Origin: Knoellia subterranea KCTC 19937
GTDB taxonomy: Bacteria > Actinomycetota > Actinomycetes > Actinomycetales > Dermatophilaceae
Length of the DNA: 64,000 nucleotides
Assembly: GCF_000768685.1 (NCBI RefSeq)
Contig: NZ_AVPK01000004.1
Coordinates: 62,001 to 126,000, forward strand
Direction: 5' to 3'
Part shown: positions 17,463 to 25,755 of the stretch, piece by piece
Layout: each line of letters starts with the position of its first letter
Position numbering within the stretch: position 1 is the stretch's first letter
The notes under the pieces: generated by a model
Seen by the model: only the letters and a program-made list of their open reading frames with translations
What the model was told of the DNA's origin: nothing
The model's database searches: none
Made by a program: the position numbers and the translations under genes

Positions 17463-17538
17463 ATGTCCACAGGGCTTTCCACGGACTGTGCACAACGACC
17501 TCCGGCGTTTTGCACCATTCGTCCACAGGTTGTCCACA
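17463..17538. promoter_or_regulatory. Cluster of DnaA-box-like sites upstream of dnaB
   Basis: Within 76 bases there is one exact actinobacterial DnaA box, TTGTCCACA (17530-17538), two near matches, ATGTCCACA (17463-17471) and TCGTCCACA (17519-17527), and an opposite-strand TGTGCACAA (17487-17495). They lie 184-260 bases before the dnaB start. Control of dnaB by DnaA or a DnaA-titration locus is inferred. There is no AT-rich unwinding region or dnaA/dnaN gene, so this is not called an origin. The rest of the 440-base gap (17238-17721) shows no gene. Confidence 0.5.
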
Positions 17539-17721
17539 CGGCCGGTGAGATGGGCACCCGGACGATTGGCGAGGGGCTGGGTCGAGGTTCTAGGTTGGGC
17601 CGATCCGGTCTCACCCGGGCCCTCCGCAGTCGGTCTCCCGGCACTGTCAGTGGGGGCTGGTGGACTGGGGCACACGGCATACACAAGGTCTTGAAACGTC
17701 AGGGAAGGCAGGGGTGGGCGG

Positions 17722-19095
17722 GTGTCGATCGCGGAGTTGAGCAGCAGCTATTCGGGCTCTCCCGACGGTCCGCCCGACGACCGCCTCCCCCCGCAGGATC
17801 TCGGCGCGGAGCAGTCGGTGCTCGGCTCGATGCTCCTCAACAAGGACGCCATCGCCGACTGCCTCGAGGTCACGAAGTCGACGGACTTCTATCGCCCGGC
17901 GCACGAGCTGATCTATGACGCGGTCCTCGATCTCTATGGGCGCGGCGAGCCGGCCGACGCCATCACCGTCGCCGACGAGCTCGGCAAGCGCGGTGACCTG
18001 ACGCGGGTGGGCGGGCAGGCGTACCTGCACCAGCTCATCCAGTCGGTGCCGACCGCGGCGAACGCCGGCTACTACGCCGAGATCGTCCACGAGCGCGCCG
18101 TGCTGCGGCGGCTCGTCGAGGCGGGGACGCGCATCGTGCAGATGGGCTACGGCCAGGGCGAGGGTGACGTCGACGAGATCGTCAACCGCGCGCAGGCCGA
18201 GGTCTACTCGGTGGCGGAGAAGCGCGGCGGTGAGGACTACCACCAGCTCGGCGAGATCCTCAACGCGACGATGGAGGAGATCGAGGCCGCGGCCGGGCGC
18301 ACCGACGAGATGACGGGTGTGCCGACCGGGTTCATCGAGCTCGACCAGCTGACGCACGGACTGCACCCCGGCCAGATGATCGTCGTGGCGGCCAGGCCAG
18401 CCGTCGGAAAATCTACGCTGGGAATTGACATAGCCCGCGCCGCGTCGATCAAGCACAACATGGCGACCGCCGTGTTCTCGCTCGAAATGAGCCGCACCGA
18501 GATCACGATGCGCATCCTGTCGGCCGAGGCGACGATCCAGCTGCAGGACCTGCGCAAGGGCCTCAAAGGTCAGGAGCAGTGGAACAAGCTCGCCCGCATC
18601 ATGGGCAAGATCTCCGATGCCCCTCTCTTCATTGACGATTCGCCGAACATGTCGCTGATGGAGATCCGGTCGAAGTGCCGCCGGCTCAAGCAGCAGCACA
18701 ACCTGCGCATGGTGATCATCGACTACCTCCAGTTGATGAGCTCGGGCAAGAAGGTCGAGTCCCGCCAGCAGGAAGTCGCCGAGTTCTCGCGTGCTTTGAA
18801 GCTCCTGGCGAAGGAGCTCGAGGTTCCGGTCATCGCGATCTCGCAGCTGAACCGTGGTCCCGAACAGCGCACGGACAAGCGCCCCCAGATGTCCGACCTT
18901 CGCGAATCGGGCTCTATAGAACAGGACGCTGACATGGTGATCCTGCTCCACCGGGACCGCTCTGACCCGGAGCGCGACGGTGAGGCCGACGTGATCGTGG
19001 CCAAGCACCGTAACGGCCCGACCGCGGACATCGTGCTCGCCTTCCAGGGGCACTACAGCCGGTTCAGCAACATGGCCAAGGACGGCGGCTTCTGA
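17722..19095 (+). CDS. dnaB: Replicative DNA helicase DnaB
   Basis: 457 residues, GTG start at 17722 after a GGGG-rich site. The N-terminal DnaG-interaction domain (about 25-125) begins PPQDLGAEQSVLGSMLLN. The RecA-like motor has Walker A ARPAVGKST (K230), Walker B MVIIDYLQLM near 335 and the QLNRGPEQR arginine region. It unwinds DNA at the fork as a hexamer. No intein interrupts it, unlike several mycobacterial dnaB genes. It is not preceded by rplI here. It is a likely core-genome anchor next to the island that begins at its 3' end. Confidence 0.97.
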   Translation: MSIAELSSSYSGSPDGPPDDRLPPQDLGAEQSVLGSMLLNKDAIADCLEVTKSTDFYRPAHELIYDAVLDLYGRGEPADAITVADELGKRGDLTRVGGQAYLHQLIQSVPTAANAGYYAEIVHERAVLRRLVEAGTRIVQMGYGQGEGDVDEIVNRAQAEVYSVAEKRGGEDYHQLGEILNATMEEIEAAAGRTDEMTGVPTGFIELDQLTHGLHPGQMIVVAARPAVGKSTLGIDIARAASIKHNMATAVFSLEMSRTEITMRILSAEATIQLQDLRKGLKGQEQWNKLARIMGKISDAPLFIDDSPNMSLMEIRSKCRRLKQQHNLRMVIIDYLQLMSSGKKVESRQQEVAEFSRALKLLAKELEVPVIAISQLNRGPEQRTDKRPQMSDLRESGSIEQDADMVILLHRDRSDPERDGEADVIVAKHRNGPTADIVLAFQGHYSRFSNMAKDGGF

Positions 19096-19311
19096 CGTCG
19101 TGGCATCGCTGCGTGACGACATCGATGCAAGCGCCTCGTGGATCTCAACGGCGCTGAGTGCCTGTCGAGATGCAGCCAATCTTGCGCAACGGGCAAGGGT
19201 ATGTAACCTAAACCCCCCGTTATGCGTCGGGCGCTATCGATAACTCTTTGTTCTATCCCACGAACCGTCGGAGGCCGCGACGACCCAGCACGTGCGGCAA
19301 TCGCACGATGC
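19096..19311. other. dnaB 3' flank and left edge of the accessory island
   Basis: 216 bases without a gene. Base composition falls near 19200-19260 (TATCGATAACTCTTTG), marking the change from core to accessory DNA. I see no tRNA, no direct repeat and no integrase, so the insertion mechanism is not visible. Confidence 0.4.
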
Positions 19312-20027
19312 TCAGGCGCTTGTATCGTCAGCGCGGTCTCCCGGCTGCTCCCCGTCTGTCTCGACAGGCGCGTCGCTCAAGTCCAGACGGTTCATGTAGG
19401 CCCCGATGTCGGCGGCCGCGACCGTGCCAAGTCCTTGGAGCCGGGTGAAGAGGCTGAACAGGAAAAAGAGAAGCGTTGTGTCCGATTCGCTGTATTCGAT
19501 GACCGAATCAGGGTCATCCGGCCGGTTGAACGACACTGCTCGCAGGGCACAGCCGAGATTGACCTCACGATCGCCGGAGAGTGAGAGTACCGCTTGGACA
19601 GCGGCTTCCCCCTGGAGGTCGGCCCATCCGCTCCTGGTCGTGAGGAGGCCACCCAGAATGGCGATGGGCCGTTTTGGCGGATAGACCCCGCCGGCATGGG
19701 CGATGGGCACACTCGTGCGATGGAGTCTCCTGACACTCGCGATCTTGGTTCCTGCGTAGTCCATGAACGTCTTGTTCATTTCCTGCTTCACCTCGAAGAC
19801 CGCGTACACAGCTTCGGCGGGGACGAACAGGTCTCCGCTACTGGTCTGGGCTAGAAGAGGCGTGTACTGCGCGTCATAGACAAGCAGGTCGATCTGGTCA
19901 CTGGTGGTCCCGCGCGAGTCCATGACGTGCCCTTTGGCGACCCCGTAACGACCGGGCAGGAACTCCCGCAGGACTCGTGCCCAGTTCGCCTCCGAGTCGT
20001 CGCCCAGTACCTCGAGCACCTTGACGG
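19312..20027 (-). pseudogene. DUF6602-like PD-(D/E)xK nuclease-family gene, 5' truncated
   Basis: The readable protein contains LREFLPGRYGVAKGHV, then SDQIDLLVYD and EAVYAVFEVKQ. The D...ExK spacing fits a PD-(D/E)xK nuclease-like fold of the DUF6602 type. Family members normally have some 30 more residues before the LP-R-Y segment. Here the frame upstream of about 20027 instead reads antisense through a TniQ-like remnant, so the true 5' end and promoter are gone. A short form from an internal GTG near codon KVLEV cannot be excluded. The C-terminal 60 residues are variable and acidic. Confidence 0.5.
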
Positions 20028-20039
20028 CGCCTCCACCTC

Positions 20040-20529
20040 CAGCGAGGACGCTGTCCGGCTGTTCGCGTCCCTGTCCCTGGCGCGGCTGCACCCGGACGTG
20101 ACGTCGTGGGCCGCGGCCGCCGAAGCGCTGAACTTGCCCGGCCCGATGGGAGTGCGCTGTGCCCGCGCCTGCTCAGCCACCATGCTCGTCAGCGCGGAGG
20201 AGTGGAAGAGCCGGATCTGGCGGGCTGGCGAAGAGACCGAACGACGCGACTACCGGGCCACCGAAGCCAAGATCCACCACCGGCTCGGCATGACCCGTTG
20301 GTTCGACGAATGGGCCCGACGCAACCGTCCCGACGCCCGATACGGCGACCACGACCTCGCCCTCACCTGGCAGTGGGTCCATGTCGCCCACGCCCGCCTC
20401 GACCTCTCACCCGCCTGGCGCGGTCAGAAGCCCACCGCCAAGGACCGCGCCCACTACCGCCATTTCGCCTACACGCTCGACGAGCGGCAACAGTTCGAAC
20501 TCGCCTTGGCCCTCCGCAAACGTGCGTGA
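20040..20529 (+). pseudogene. 3' remnant of a TniQ-like transposition protein
   Basis: From about 20044 the plus strand reads VRLFASLSLARLHPDVTSW, ALNLPGPMG and, later, ALTWQWVHVAHARLDLSPAW to a stop at 20529. I associate this pattern with the C-terminal half of actinobacterial TniQ-type target-selection proteins. There is no start, no N-terminal zinc-finger part and no partner TniA/TniB. It abuts the truncated nuclease gene head to head, so one deletion or insertion has removed both 5' ends. The family call is moderate. Confidence 0.42.
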
Positions 20530-20635
20530 CGGCGATCGCAGGTGCGCAGTACAGGACAGTGGCGTCCCCAGTACCATGTGTGGGGGCCCGTCCTTCGGGC
20601 CTGAGGAGTTGCTGCGGAAGGCGGGAACTGGCCCG

Positions 20636-22015
20636 ATGGACCTTGCAAGCATGATTCAACAGCCGCGTTCTATTGAGCTCTGGCCTCTCGAGATCTCCCC
20701 TGGAACGGCGAGCGTCTTGATCGCTAAGGGCCGTGCCGCCGCAGTGTTGCGGGAGGGTCGCCACAGACGTGACGGCGAGAGGATCCCATTCACGGGATCT
20801 AAGAGTCTCGTTACGTTTTCCCTGAAGGACTCCATGCAGGAGGAAACCGTCGAACTAAGACTCGACGACAGGACTCGTCCTAAGGTCCACTTGACCTTCA
20901 ATGTGCACTGCGGCGACAGCGACGAAGTCTTGTTGACGGCAGTTCGACGATACGAACCAACCGATATCGCACGAATGGTCACTGCGGAACTGCGTGACGC
21001 CATCACGGAGCGGGTGCGAACGAGCCTTGGGCACTTTGCCCATGATGCCCTGATATCCAAACCGTCGCTGCGTGAGATTCTCGATCTCGGGGACTTGGAC
21101 GTCGCTGACGGACTCGTTCAAGTAACTCGACTGTTGTCTGCGACCGTGGAGGCCGATCCCAACCGAAGGAGGATCGAGGACGCGCAGTCGAGTGGCGAGC
21201 TAAAAATTCAAGAGACGTCGATTGAGGCGGATGTCGAGGACGCGATAGCAGTTCGCAAACAGCGGCGCGAAAACATGCTGCTGCAGCTGTCAGATCGGCA
21301 ACTGCTGGATCTCTCGCGTGAGATTGGAGTCCCGTTCGTATATCTTCGTGATCGCGACCTTTATCGGGAGCAACTCCAGATGCGGGCCAAACTGTTCAAG
21401 AAGGCGCTGACCAGCGAGTCTTTCCCGCGCCTCGCGCAAAGTATGGGAATGAGCACGCCTGACCTGAATGCGCTGGTGGCGGGCATCGCTCCAGAAGAAG
21501 CCGCGCAGCTACCGCAGGCCACTCAGCCACGCCACGTGTCACGACTCCGTTTCGACCCCAGAATCGATGAAATCCTGGAGGAGGTCGGCGTTTCAGAGGA
21601 AGTGGCAGGATCGTCGCTTTATAGCGACCAGGCCAGGGATGGCAGGACCCAAAGCGACGTGGTTCTCGTAAGCATGGACCCCGGTCACCTGCGCTCGCTC
21701 GAGGGCAGAATTCGGCCTATCGCCACCACGCGGCTGGGCCTCCCCGACACGTTCTGGCATTACGTCGACTACGAGGATGACCTTGGGCGCTTCATAGAGC
21801 GCTACCTTCCCGCGGTGCTTCCTAGGCGCGCTCTCCAGGGCGTGTCAATCCGAGTCTCGGAGCTAGTCGAGAGTGGACCAAACCTAAAGATTCGCTTGAA
21901 CGTGCAGGGCGCCAGCCTGTCAGACATCAACGGATCTCTCGTTGGCTTCAGAGGTCGCCAAATCAAGCAACTGCAGCAATTGTTGCCATATCGTCGAATT
22001 GAATACGTAGAGTAA
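20636..22015 (+). CDS. Island gene A: unknown protein with C-terminal NusA-like KH motif, partner of HerA-like ATPase
   Basis: 459 residues from ATG 20636; ATG 20576 and ATG 20651 are alternatives, none with a strong Shine-Dalgarno. I do not recognise a full-length family. Residues 55-170 alternate strands and helices (KVHLTFNV, ARMVTAELRDAITERV) in a way loosely like an SPFH/band-7 unit. 195-260 is charged and helical. The last 45 residues (GPNLKIRLNV, SLVGFRGRQIKQLQQLL, IEYVE) match the layout of a NusA-type KH domain, with GFRG (437-440) as the GxxG loop. The stop overlaps the next start (TAATG), so the two proteins are made together. Codon use is less GC-rich than in the flanks, indicating transfer. 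Confidence 0.6.
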   Translation: MDLASMIQQPRSIELWPLEISPGTASVLIAKGRAAAVLREGRHRRDGERIPFTGSKSLVTFSLKDSMQEETVELRLDDRTRPKVHLTFNVHCGDSDEVLLTAVRRYEPTDIARMVTAELRDAITERVRTSLGHFAHDALISKPSLREILDLGDLDVADGLVQVTRLLSATVEADPNRRRIEDAQSSGELKIQETSIEADVEDAIAVRKQRRENMLLQLSDRQLLDLSREIGVPFVYLRDRDLYREQLQMRAKLFKKALTSESFPRLAQSMGMSTPDLNALVAGIAPEEAAQLPQATQPRHVSRLRFDPRIDEILEEVGVSEEVAGSSLYSDQARDGRTQSDVVLVSMDPGHLRSLEGRIRPIATTRLGLPDTFWHYVDYEDDLGRFIERYLPAVLPRRALQGVSIRVSELVESGPNLKIRLNVQGASLSDINGSLVGFRGRQIKQLQQLLPYRRIEYVE

Positions 22016-24561
22016 TGCCGGCAGTCTTCCGGCTTGATGAAACGGATGGCTGGGCGTTCGGCTACCGGATTCCATACCTCCCGGATCTCCTGGCCGATCC
22101 ACAGAACTCGGGCGCACTCCTGGGCCATCCTGTTCTGGAGGCGTACTCGCGCCAAGTGGCTTTTCTTCGAGCCTATGCCTCACGTGTGCCTCGGGAGAGT
22201 GCGCTGCAGGTGCGATTCGTGCGGGCAAGTGACCGCTTGGTCGAGCCCTTCCTCCTCGGCTCGGCCGTCAGGCAAGATGTCGCCTGGGACTTAGCTCTGC
22301 TTGTGCAGCACGGGATGCCTTCCGAGATCCCGCTCCTAGCCATGGATGAGGCTGAGTTGGCGAGCATCCTCGACCCATTGAGTGGCCAGATTCTCGATCA
22401 AAGCCGTTTCGTTGAGATCCGGCGATCCATCGAAACCGTGGATGCGACGCTTTCGCCAAGCTTGGCGATCGGAGAGTTCGACAAAGTCGTCCGACCGTGG
22501 ACATGGAGTCCGCACGCATTGACGACGTCATTGCAGGTTCTGCTTGGCCAAGAGGCCCCTGCGCTTCTGGGTGTCCATGTGGAGCCTGTGCGTCTTCAAG
22601 AGGCGCACCACGAGTATCTGCGACGTGGCGCTGCGCACTATCTCGCCAGAATTCGGGATCAGGATGACACTCTCCCTCAAGGTCAGCTTCAGGAGATCCG
22701 GCAGCTGTTTCTGGAATGTGCTAGATCGCTCCGGCGCGGGACTCTAATTTGTCGGGTGTTCCTCGCGGGTGAGATGCCTCTTCTGCCAGGCACCGCTGAG
22801 TTTGTAGGATCGGATCTTGGCCGCACTGGTAGGGATCTGGGCGATGGGTACGGCGCTTCATTCGATATCATAGCGCCGAAAGGATTGAACGAGGTCTCTG
22901 CCGCTGGCCGCCTGGTCCGATGCCTAGAAGCAGAACCAATAGGTGCGGCTGTTCAGGACCGCGAACTCGTCGATTTGTCTGTCGTCGTAGACCCACTCGG
23001 GGCTCATTGTGCTTTTCGCGTTCCTATGACGCCGCGCGGAGGATTGCCGGGTGTCCAGTCAGCGCGGTCGGGTCGACTTGGGCGTGGGCTGGCACTAATG
23101 CCGAGCCAAGAAAGCCGAATTGTTGTCGGCGAGAGTCCTCGAGTGGGGGCCGTGTACCTCACTGTTGATGACATCGTTAGACATACTCTTGTCTCGGGCG
23201 TACCCGGTTCGGGAAAAACTACAACGGTCCAATCCGTCCTCTATCGACTCGCTACTGAGCTTGGAGTGCCATTCCTGGTAATCGACCCCGCCAAGCGCGA
23301 CTACGCGCGGTTGGTGGACCTGGTCCGCGCGTCCGGCCAACAGGTTCACCATCTGACCCTTCGCGGCGACCGGCCCTTCTTCAATCCGTTCGCGGTTCCC
23401 TCGAACTGCGACCTGCACGCTCATGCGAGTCGAATAGTCGCTTCCCTGGATGCAACATTTAGGATGGAACAGAATTTCCCGCTGGGCTATCTCGTCTTGA
23501 GCCGCGCCGTGACGGCTGCGTTGGAGGATGCCGACGAGGAGGGGAGGAGTGCCAGCCTAACCGATGTCTATAGGGCGTTGCTCGTGGAGATCGAGCGGGA
23601 CGACTGGCGGGGGGAGCATGGGCAGAACGCAAAATCCGCACTCTTGGGCAGGCTGGAGTATCTGACGTCGGGACCCCTGGGGGTCTTGCTTTCCACCGAG
23701 AAGTCACTTCCGTGGGACGAGTTGCTTGCGGAGCCGTGTGTCATTGAACTGGGAGGGCTCGGAAGTAGTTCGGATCGGAACCTCGTCTTCGCACTCCTTC
23801 TATCTGGGCTTCTCGGATCCCGCGATTCCGGCGTTCAGCGACCGTTGTCCCATGTCACTGTTCTTGAGGAAGCACACAGGGTAATGCACCGCTCGATGGC
23901 AGGTGAAGTTGGCACTCGTGCCATAACGGAGGCGATTGCTGAACTCCGTGGTGCAGGTGAGGGTTTCGTGGTGGTCGACCAAGCTCCCTCTGAGCTCGTA
24001 CCCGAGGTTGGCAAGTTGACTGGCTCGAAACTGACACATCGCCTCGCTGACGCCGAGGAGCGAGCTGCGGCGGCCGCCGCGATGGGTATGTCGCCTGGTC
24101 AGGCCGGAGATCTGTCGGTCCTCCCTCCTGGGCGGCTGGTCGCGTTTACTGGCTCGGCCTCGGAGGCAATGGTCACCGAAGTGACGATCCCTGACGCGTT
24201 TACGAAGTCGAGTACCGACGCGTCGCTCGCGGTCACGCGCGACGTACCCATGTCGCGGGTTTGGTGTTTCGATTGTCCAGCCCCCTGCCAGGGGCGGGAT
24301 GGCAGTTTGGCCCTCACACTGGCGGATAGGGAAGAACTCTCCGGCTCGAACGGCTTGCGAGAACTACATGGCGGCGTTCGTCGGATCCTTCAGGAACGGA
24401 TGAACCGTGTTCCTACAGTTATCGAGATTCACTGTGCGTCATCCCTGATCCTCGCCAACGGAGCAGGTCGTCTTCGAACGGCAAGGCGACTCATCCGGGA
24501 GAGCGTCCGGCTACTGGACGACCTGCAGAGGCAGCTTGGTAGCGAAGGGCCGCAGAACTAG
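22015..24561 (+). CDS. Island gene B: HerA/FtsK-like (DUF87-type) ATPase with C-terminal Cys motif
   Basis: 848 residues, coupled to gene A by TAATG. Residues 1-370 are an N-terminal region of unknown fold. The motor has Walker A GVPGSGKTT (395-403, K401), the HerA/VirB4-type DPAKRDY (424-430), NPFAVP (457-462), Walker B VTVLEEAH (614-621) and a glutamine-bearing strand VVVDQAP (652-658). The C-terminal part carries CFDCPAPC (751-758), a possible zinc or Fe-S site. Such ATPases pump nucleic acid and, in defence islands, partner nucleases (HerA-NurA, HerA-SIR2, HerA-DUF4297). Here the partner is the KH-motif protein. No membrane segment is seen, which argues against a conjugation role. Confidence 0.75.
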   Translation: MPAVFRLDETDGWAFGYRIPYLPDLLADPQNSGALLGHPVLEAYSRQVAFLRAYASRVPRESALQVRFVRASDRLVEPFLLGSAVRQDVAWDLALLVQHGMPSEIPLLAMDEAELASILDPLSGQILDQSRFVEIRRSIETVDATLSPSLAIGEFDKVVRPWTWSPHALTTSLQVLLGQEAPALLGVHVEPVRLQEAHHEYLRRGAAHYLARIRDQDDTLPQGQLQEIRQLFLECARSLRRGTLICRVFLAGEMPLLPGTAEFVGSDLGRTGRDLGDGYGASFDIIAPKGLNEVSAAGRLVRCLEAEPIGAAVQDRELVDLSVVVDPLGAHCAFRVPMTPRGGLPGVQSARSGRLGRGLALMPSQESRIVVGESPRVGAVYLTVDDIVRHTLVSGVPGSGKTTTVQSVLYRLATELGVPFLVIDPAKRDYARLVDLVRASGQQVHHLTLRGDRPFFNPFAVPSNCDLHAHASRIVASLDATFRMEQNFPLGYLVLSRAVTAALEDADEEGRSASLTDVYRALLVEIERDDWRGEHGQNAKSALLGRLEYLTSGPLGVLLSTEKSLPWDELLAEPCVIELGGLGSSSDRNLVFALLLSGLLGSRDSGVQRPLSHVTVLEEAHRVMHRSMAGEVGTRAITEAIAELRGAGEGFVVVDQAPSELVPEVGKLTGSKLTHRLADAEERAAAAAAMGMSPGQAGDLSVLPPGRLVAFTGSASEAMVTEVTIPDAFTKSSTDASLAVTRDVPMSRVWCFDCPAPCQGRDGSLALTLADREELSGSNGLRELHGGVRRILQERMNRVPTVIEIHCASSLILANGAGRLRTARRLIRESVRLLDDLQRQLGSEGPQN

Positions 24562-24803
24562 AACAGTCCAGGAGAGCCAGGGAACATCGGGTTCCCATCA
24601 CGCAAGTCGTGGTGATCAGGACTGTCGGTGTCCTGACCCCACGCGTGCACGTGGTCGACGCCCGGCTGGATGTCGGAGACGAATCCGGGTGCCAAGAGCG
24701 TGTCGGTCACCTCGCCAGCTCCGTCCACTTTGTCCTTGAACGTCACATCCACGAGTTCCGCGCCGGTGTCCAGCTGTCCGTGAACGGGATCTGTCCAGCC
24801 CAT
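24558..24803 (-). CDS. Small hypothetical protein convergent with the HerA-like gene
   Basis: 81 residues from ATG 24803. It has one of the best Shine-Dalgarno sequences in the window, AAGGAGG six bases before the start, which is why it is called a gene. The sequence is acidic, with His/Asp-rich segments (VDHVHAWGQD, SPDHHDLRDG) and no recognised domain. Its stop overlaps the HerA-like stop by four bases on the opposite strand. A TACTAT element some 30 bases upstream could be its -10. A regulator, inhibitor or unrelated island cargo are all possible. Confidence 0.55.
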   Translation of the reverse strand: MGWTDPVHGQLDTGAELVDVTFKDKVDGAGEVTDTLLAPGFVSDIQPGVDHVHAWGQDTDSPDHHDLRDGNPMFPGSPGLF

Positions 24804-25117
24804 GGCCGCCTCCTTCGCGCGGTACGCTGCTGGGGGTCATAGTAATCCGGAACCGGCGCTCTGACCACAGACCCGGCTACTCTGCAGACGCGTCGGCGGT
24901 CTGAGTCCCGCGCTACAGCGTTGAACTCCACCCCTGGTCATCGGTGTCTCCTGAACGGCCTCCAACGCGGGGCTGCAGTTGTGCAATGTACCCCCCACAA
25001 GGTGCACGGGTAGCTTGCACACGCTGGATCCGGCGCCTGGCGTCGTCCCGGGAGCTTTGTGACCTGCGCAGATGACGGGGTGCGCATCTTGCACAACCTC
25101 TCTCGCGGGGCCGGGTT
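24804..25117. other. Right edge of the island, non-coding
   Basis: About 310 bases without a supported gene. The region holds repeated TTGTGCAA elements (listed separately). GC content rises back toward the genomic level through it, so I place the island's right boundary here, without a visible att site. Confidence 0.4.
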
Positions 25118-25148
25118 GTGCAAAGTAGCCCGCTCAGGGTCGTGCAAT
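24979..25148. repeat. TTGTGCAA repeat cluster
   Basis: TTGTGCAA occurs at 24979-24986 and 25116-25123, with CTTGCACA at about 25014 and CGTGCAA at 25141-25147. TTGCACAACC (25089-25098) and GGTTGTGCAA (25114-25123) form a perfect 10-base inverted repeat with a 15-base spacer. Two copies extend to a 17-base near-identical direct repeat (GTTGTGCAAWGTASCCC). This looks like an operator array for the gene starting at 25118 or for the island. Confidence 0.45.
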
Positions 25149-25552
25149 CTTGGCTGCGTCTCGACAGTGCCTCTGGCTACGCGGCGGACGTCACTGCGCC
25201 GAGTCTTTGGGCCGTGGACCGATTCTTCGACGACCACTCTGCGGCTGGGGTGCCCCGGCCAGGAGGCCTGCTGGGCACTGACTTGGGAGCGCGGCTCTCG
25301 CTCGGTGCCTACACGGGCGAGGTGATCCGCCGCAGTGTTGGCGGCGAATGGCGATGGGATGACGAGGATCCGGAGGCCGAGGTCAATGTCGAGCTCGTCC
25401 TTCCCGATGGTGCCGTCATCTGGCCGGTCCAGCGAGTCATGAAAAGTTTCAAGAACGGACCCGACGAGGGGATCGCTGCATTCGGTGTGGCCCTCGGCCT
25501 CGAGGTTGGCCCGCCTCCGGCACCCCGGCGGCGCAGGTTCTTTGGCCGCTGA
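25118..25552 (+). CDS. Conserved hypothetical protein
   Basis: 144 residues if GTG 25118 is used (inside the repeat cluster); GTG 25142 gives 136 and keeps all the protein-like sequence from SWLRLDSASGYAAD onward. The core GAYTGEVIRRSVGGEW, LVLPDGAVIWPVQRVMKSFKNG looks like a compact alpha/beta domain shared by other actinobacterial hypotheticals, but I cannot name the family. It ends in a basic tail RRRRFFGR. Composition is GC-rich like the core genome, so it probably lies outside the island. Confidence 0.65.
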   Translation: MQSSPLRVVQSWLRLDSASGYAADVTAPSLWAVDRFFDDHSAAGVPRPGGLLGTDLGARLSLGAYTGEVIRRSVGGEWRWDDEDPEAEVNVELVLPDGAVIWPVQRVMKSFKNGPDEGIAAFGVALGLEVGPPPAPRRRRFFGR

Positions 25553-25755
25553 CCGCTGATGGTCAACCTTCGAGAGAGGGCGGGCGGACGGCATACGGTC
25601 AGGTACTTCGTGTCCGCGACAGCGGCTGGAACGCGACCGTGAAGTTCGTACTTTCGGCCGGGGTGACGCGAGTCCGCAGGCTGATGTGCGCGCAGCCCGC
25701 GCCGGAGATCGTGGTGGAACCGCCTACCCCGACTCTCAGCAAGGAGCCGTCCACC

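Noticed and set aside
17280-17721. Chromosomal origin of replication
   Set aside because: Only a few DnaA-box-like sites, no AT-rich unwinding element, no dnaA or dnaN; better read as dnaB regulation.
17722-19095. Intein in dnaB
   Set aside because: The motor domain is continuous through Walker A and the arginine region; total length is normal.
22015-24561. Conjugation coupling protein (VirD4/VirB4)
   Set aside because: No membrane helices, relaxase or other transfer genes nearby; DPAKRDY and the partner fit HerA-like soluble ATPases better.
25118-25123. TTGTGCAA element as a tRNA-derived attachment site
   Set aside because: No matching copy at the left edge of the island and no tRNA fragment.
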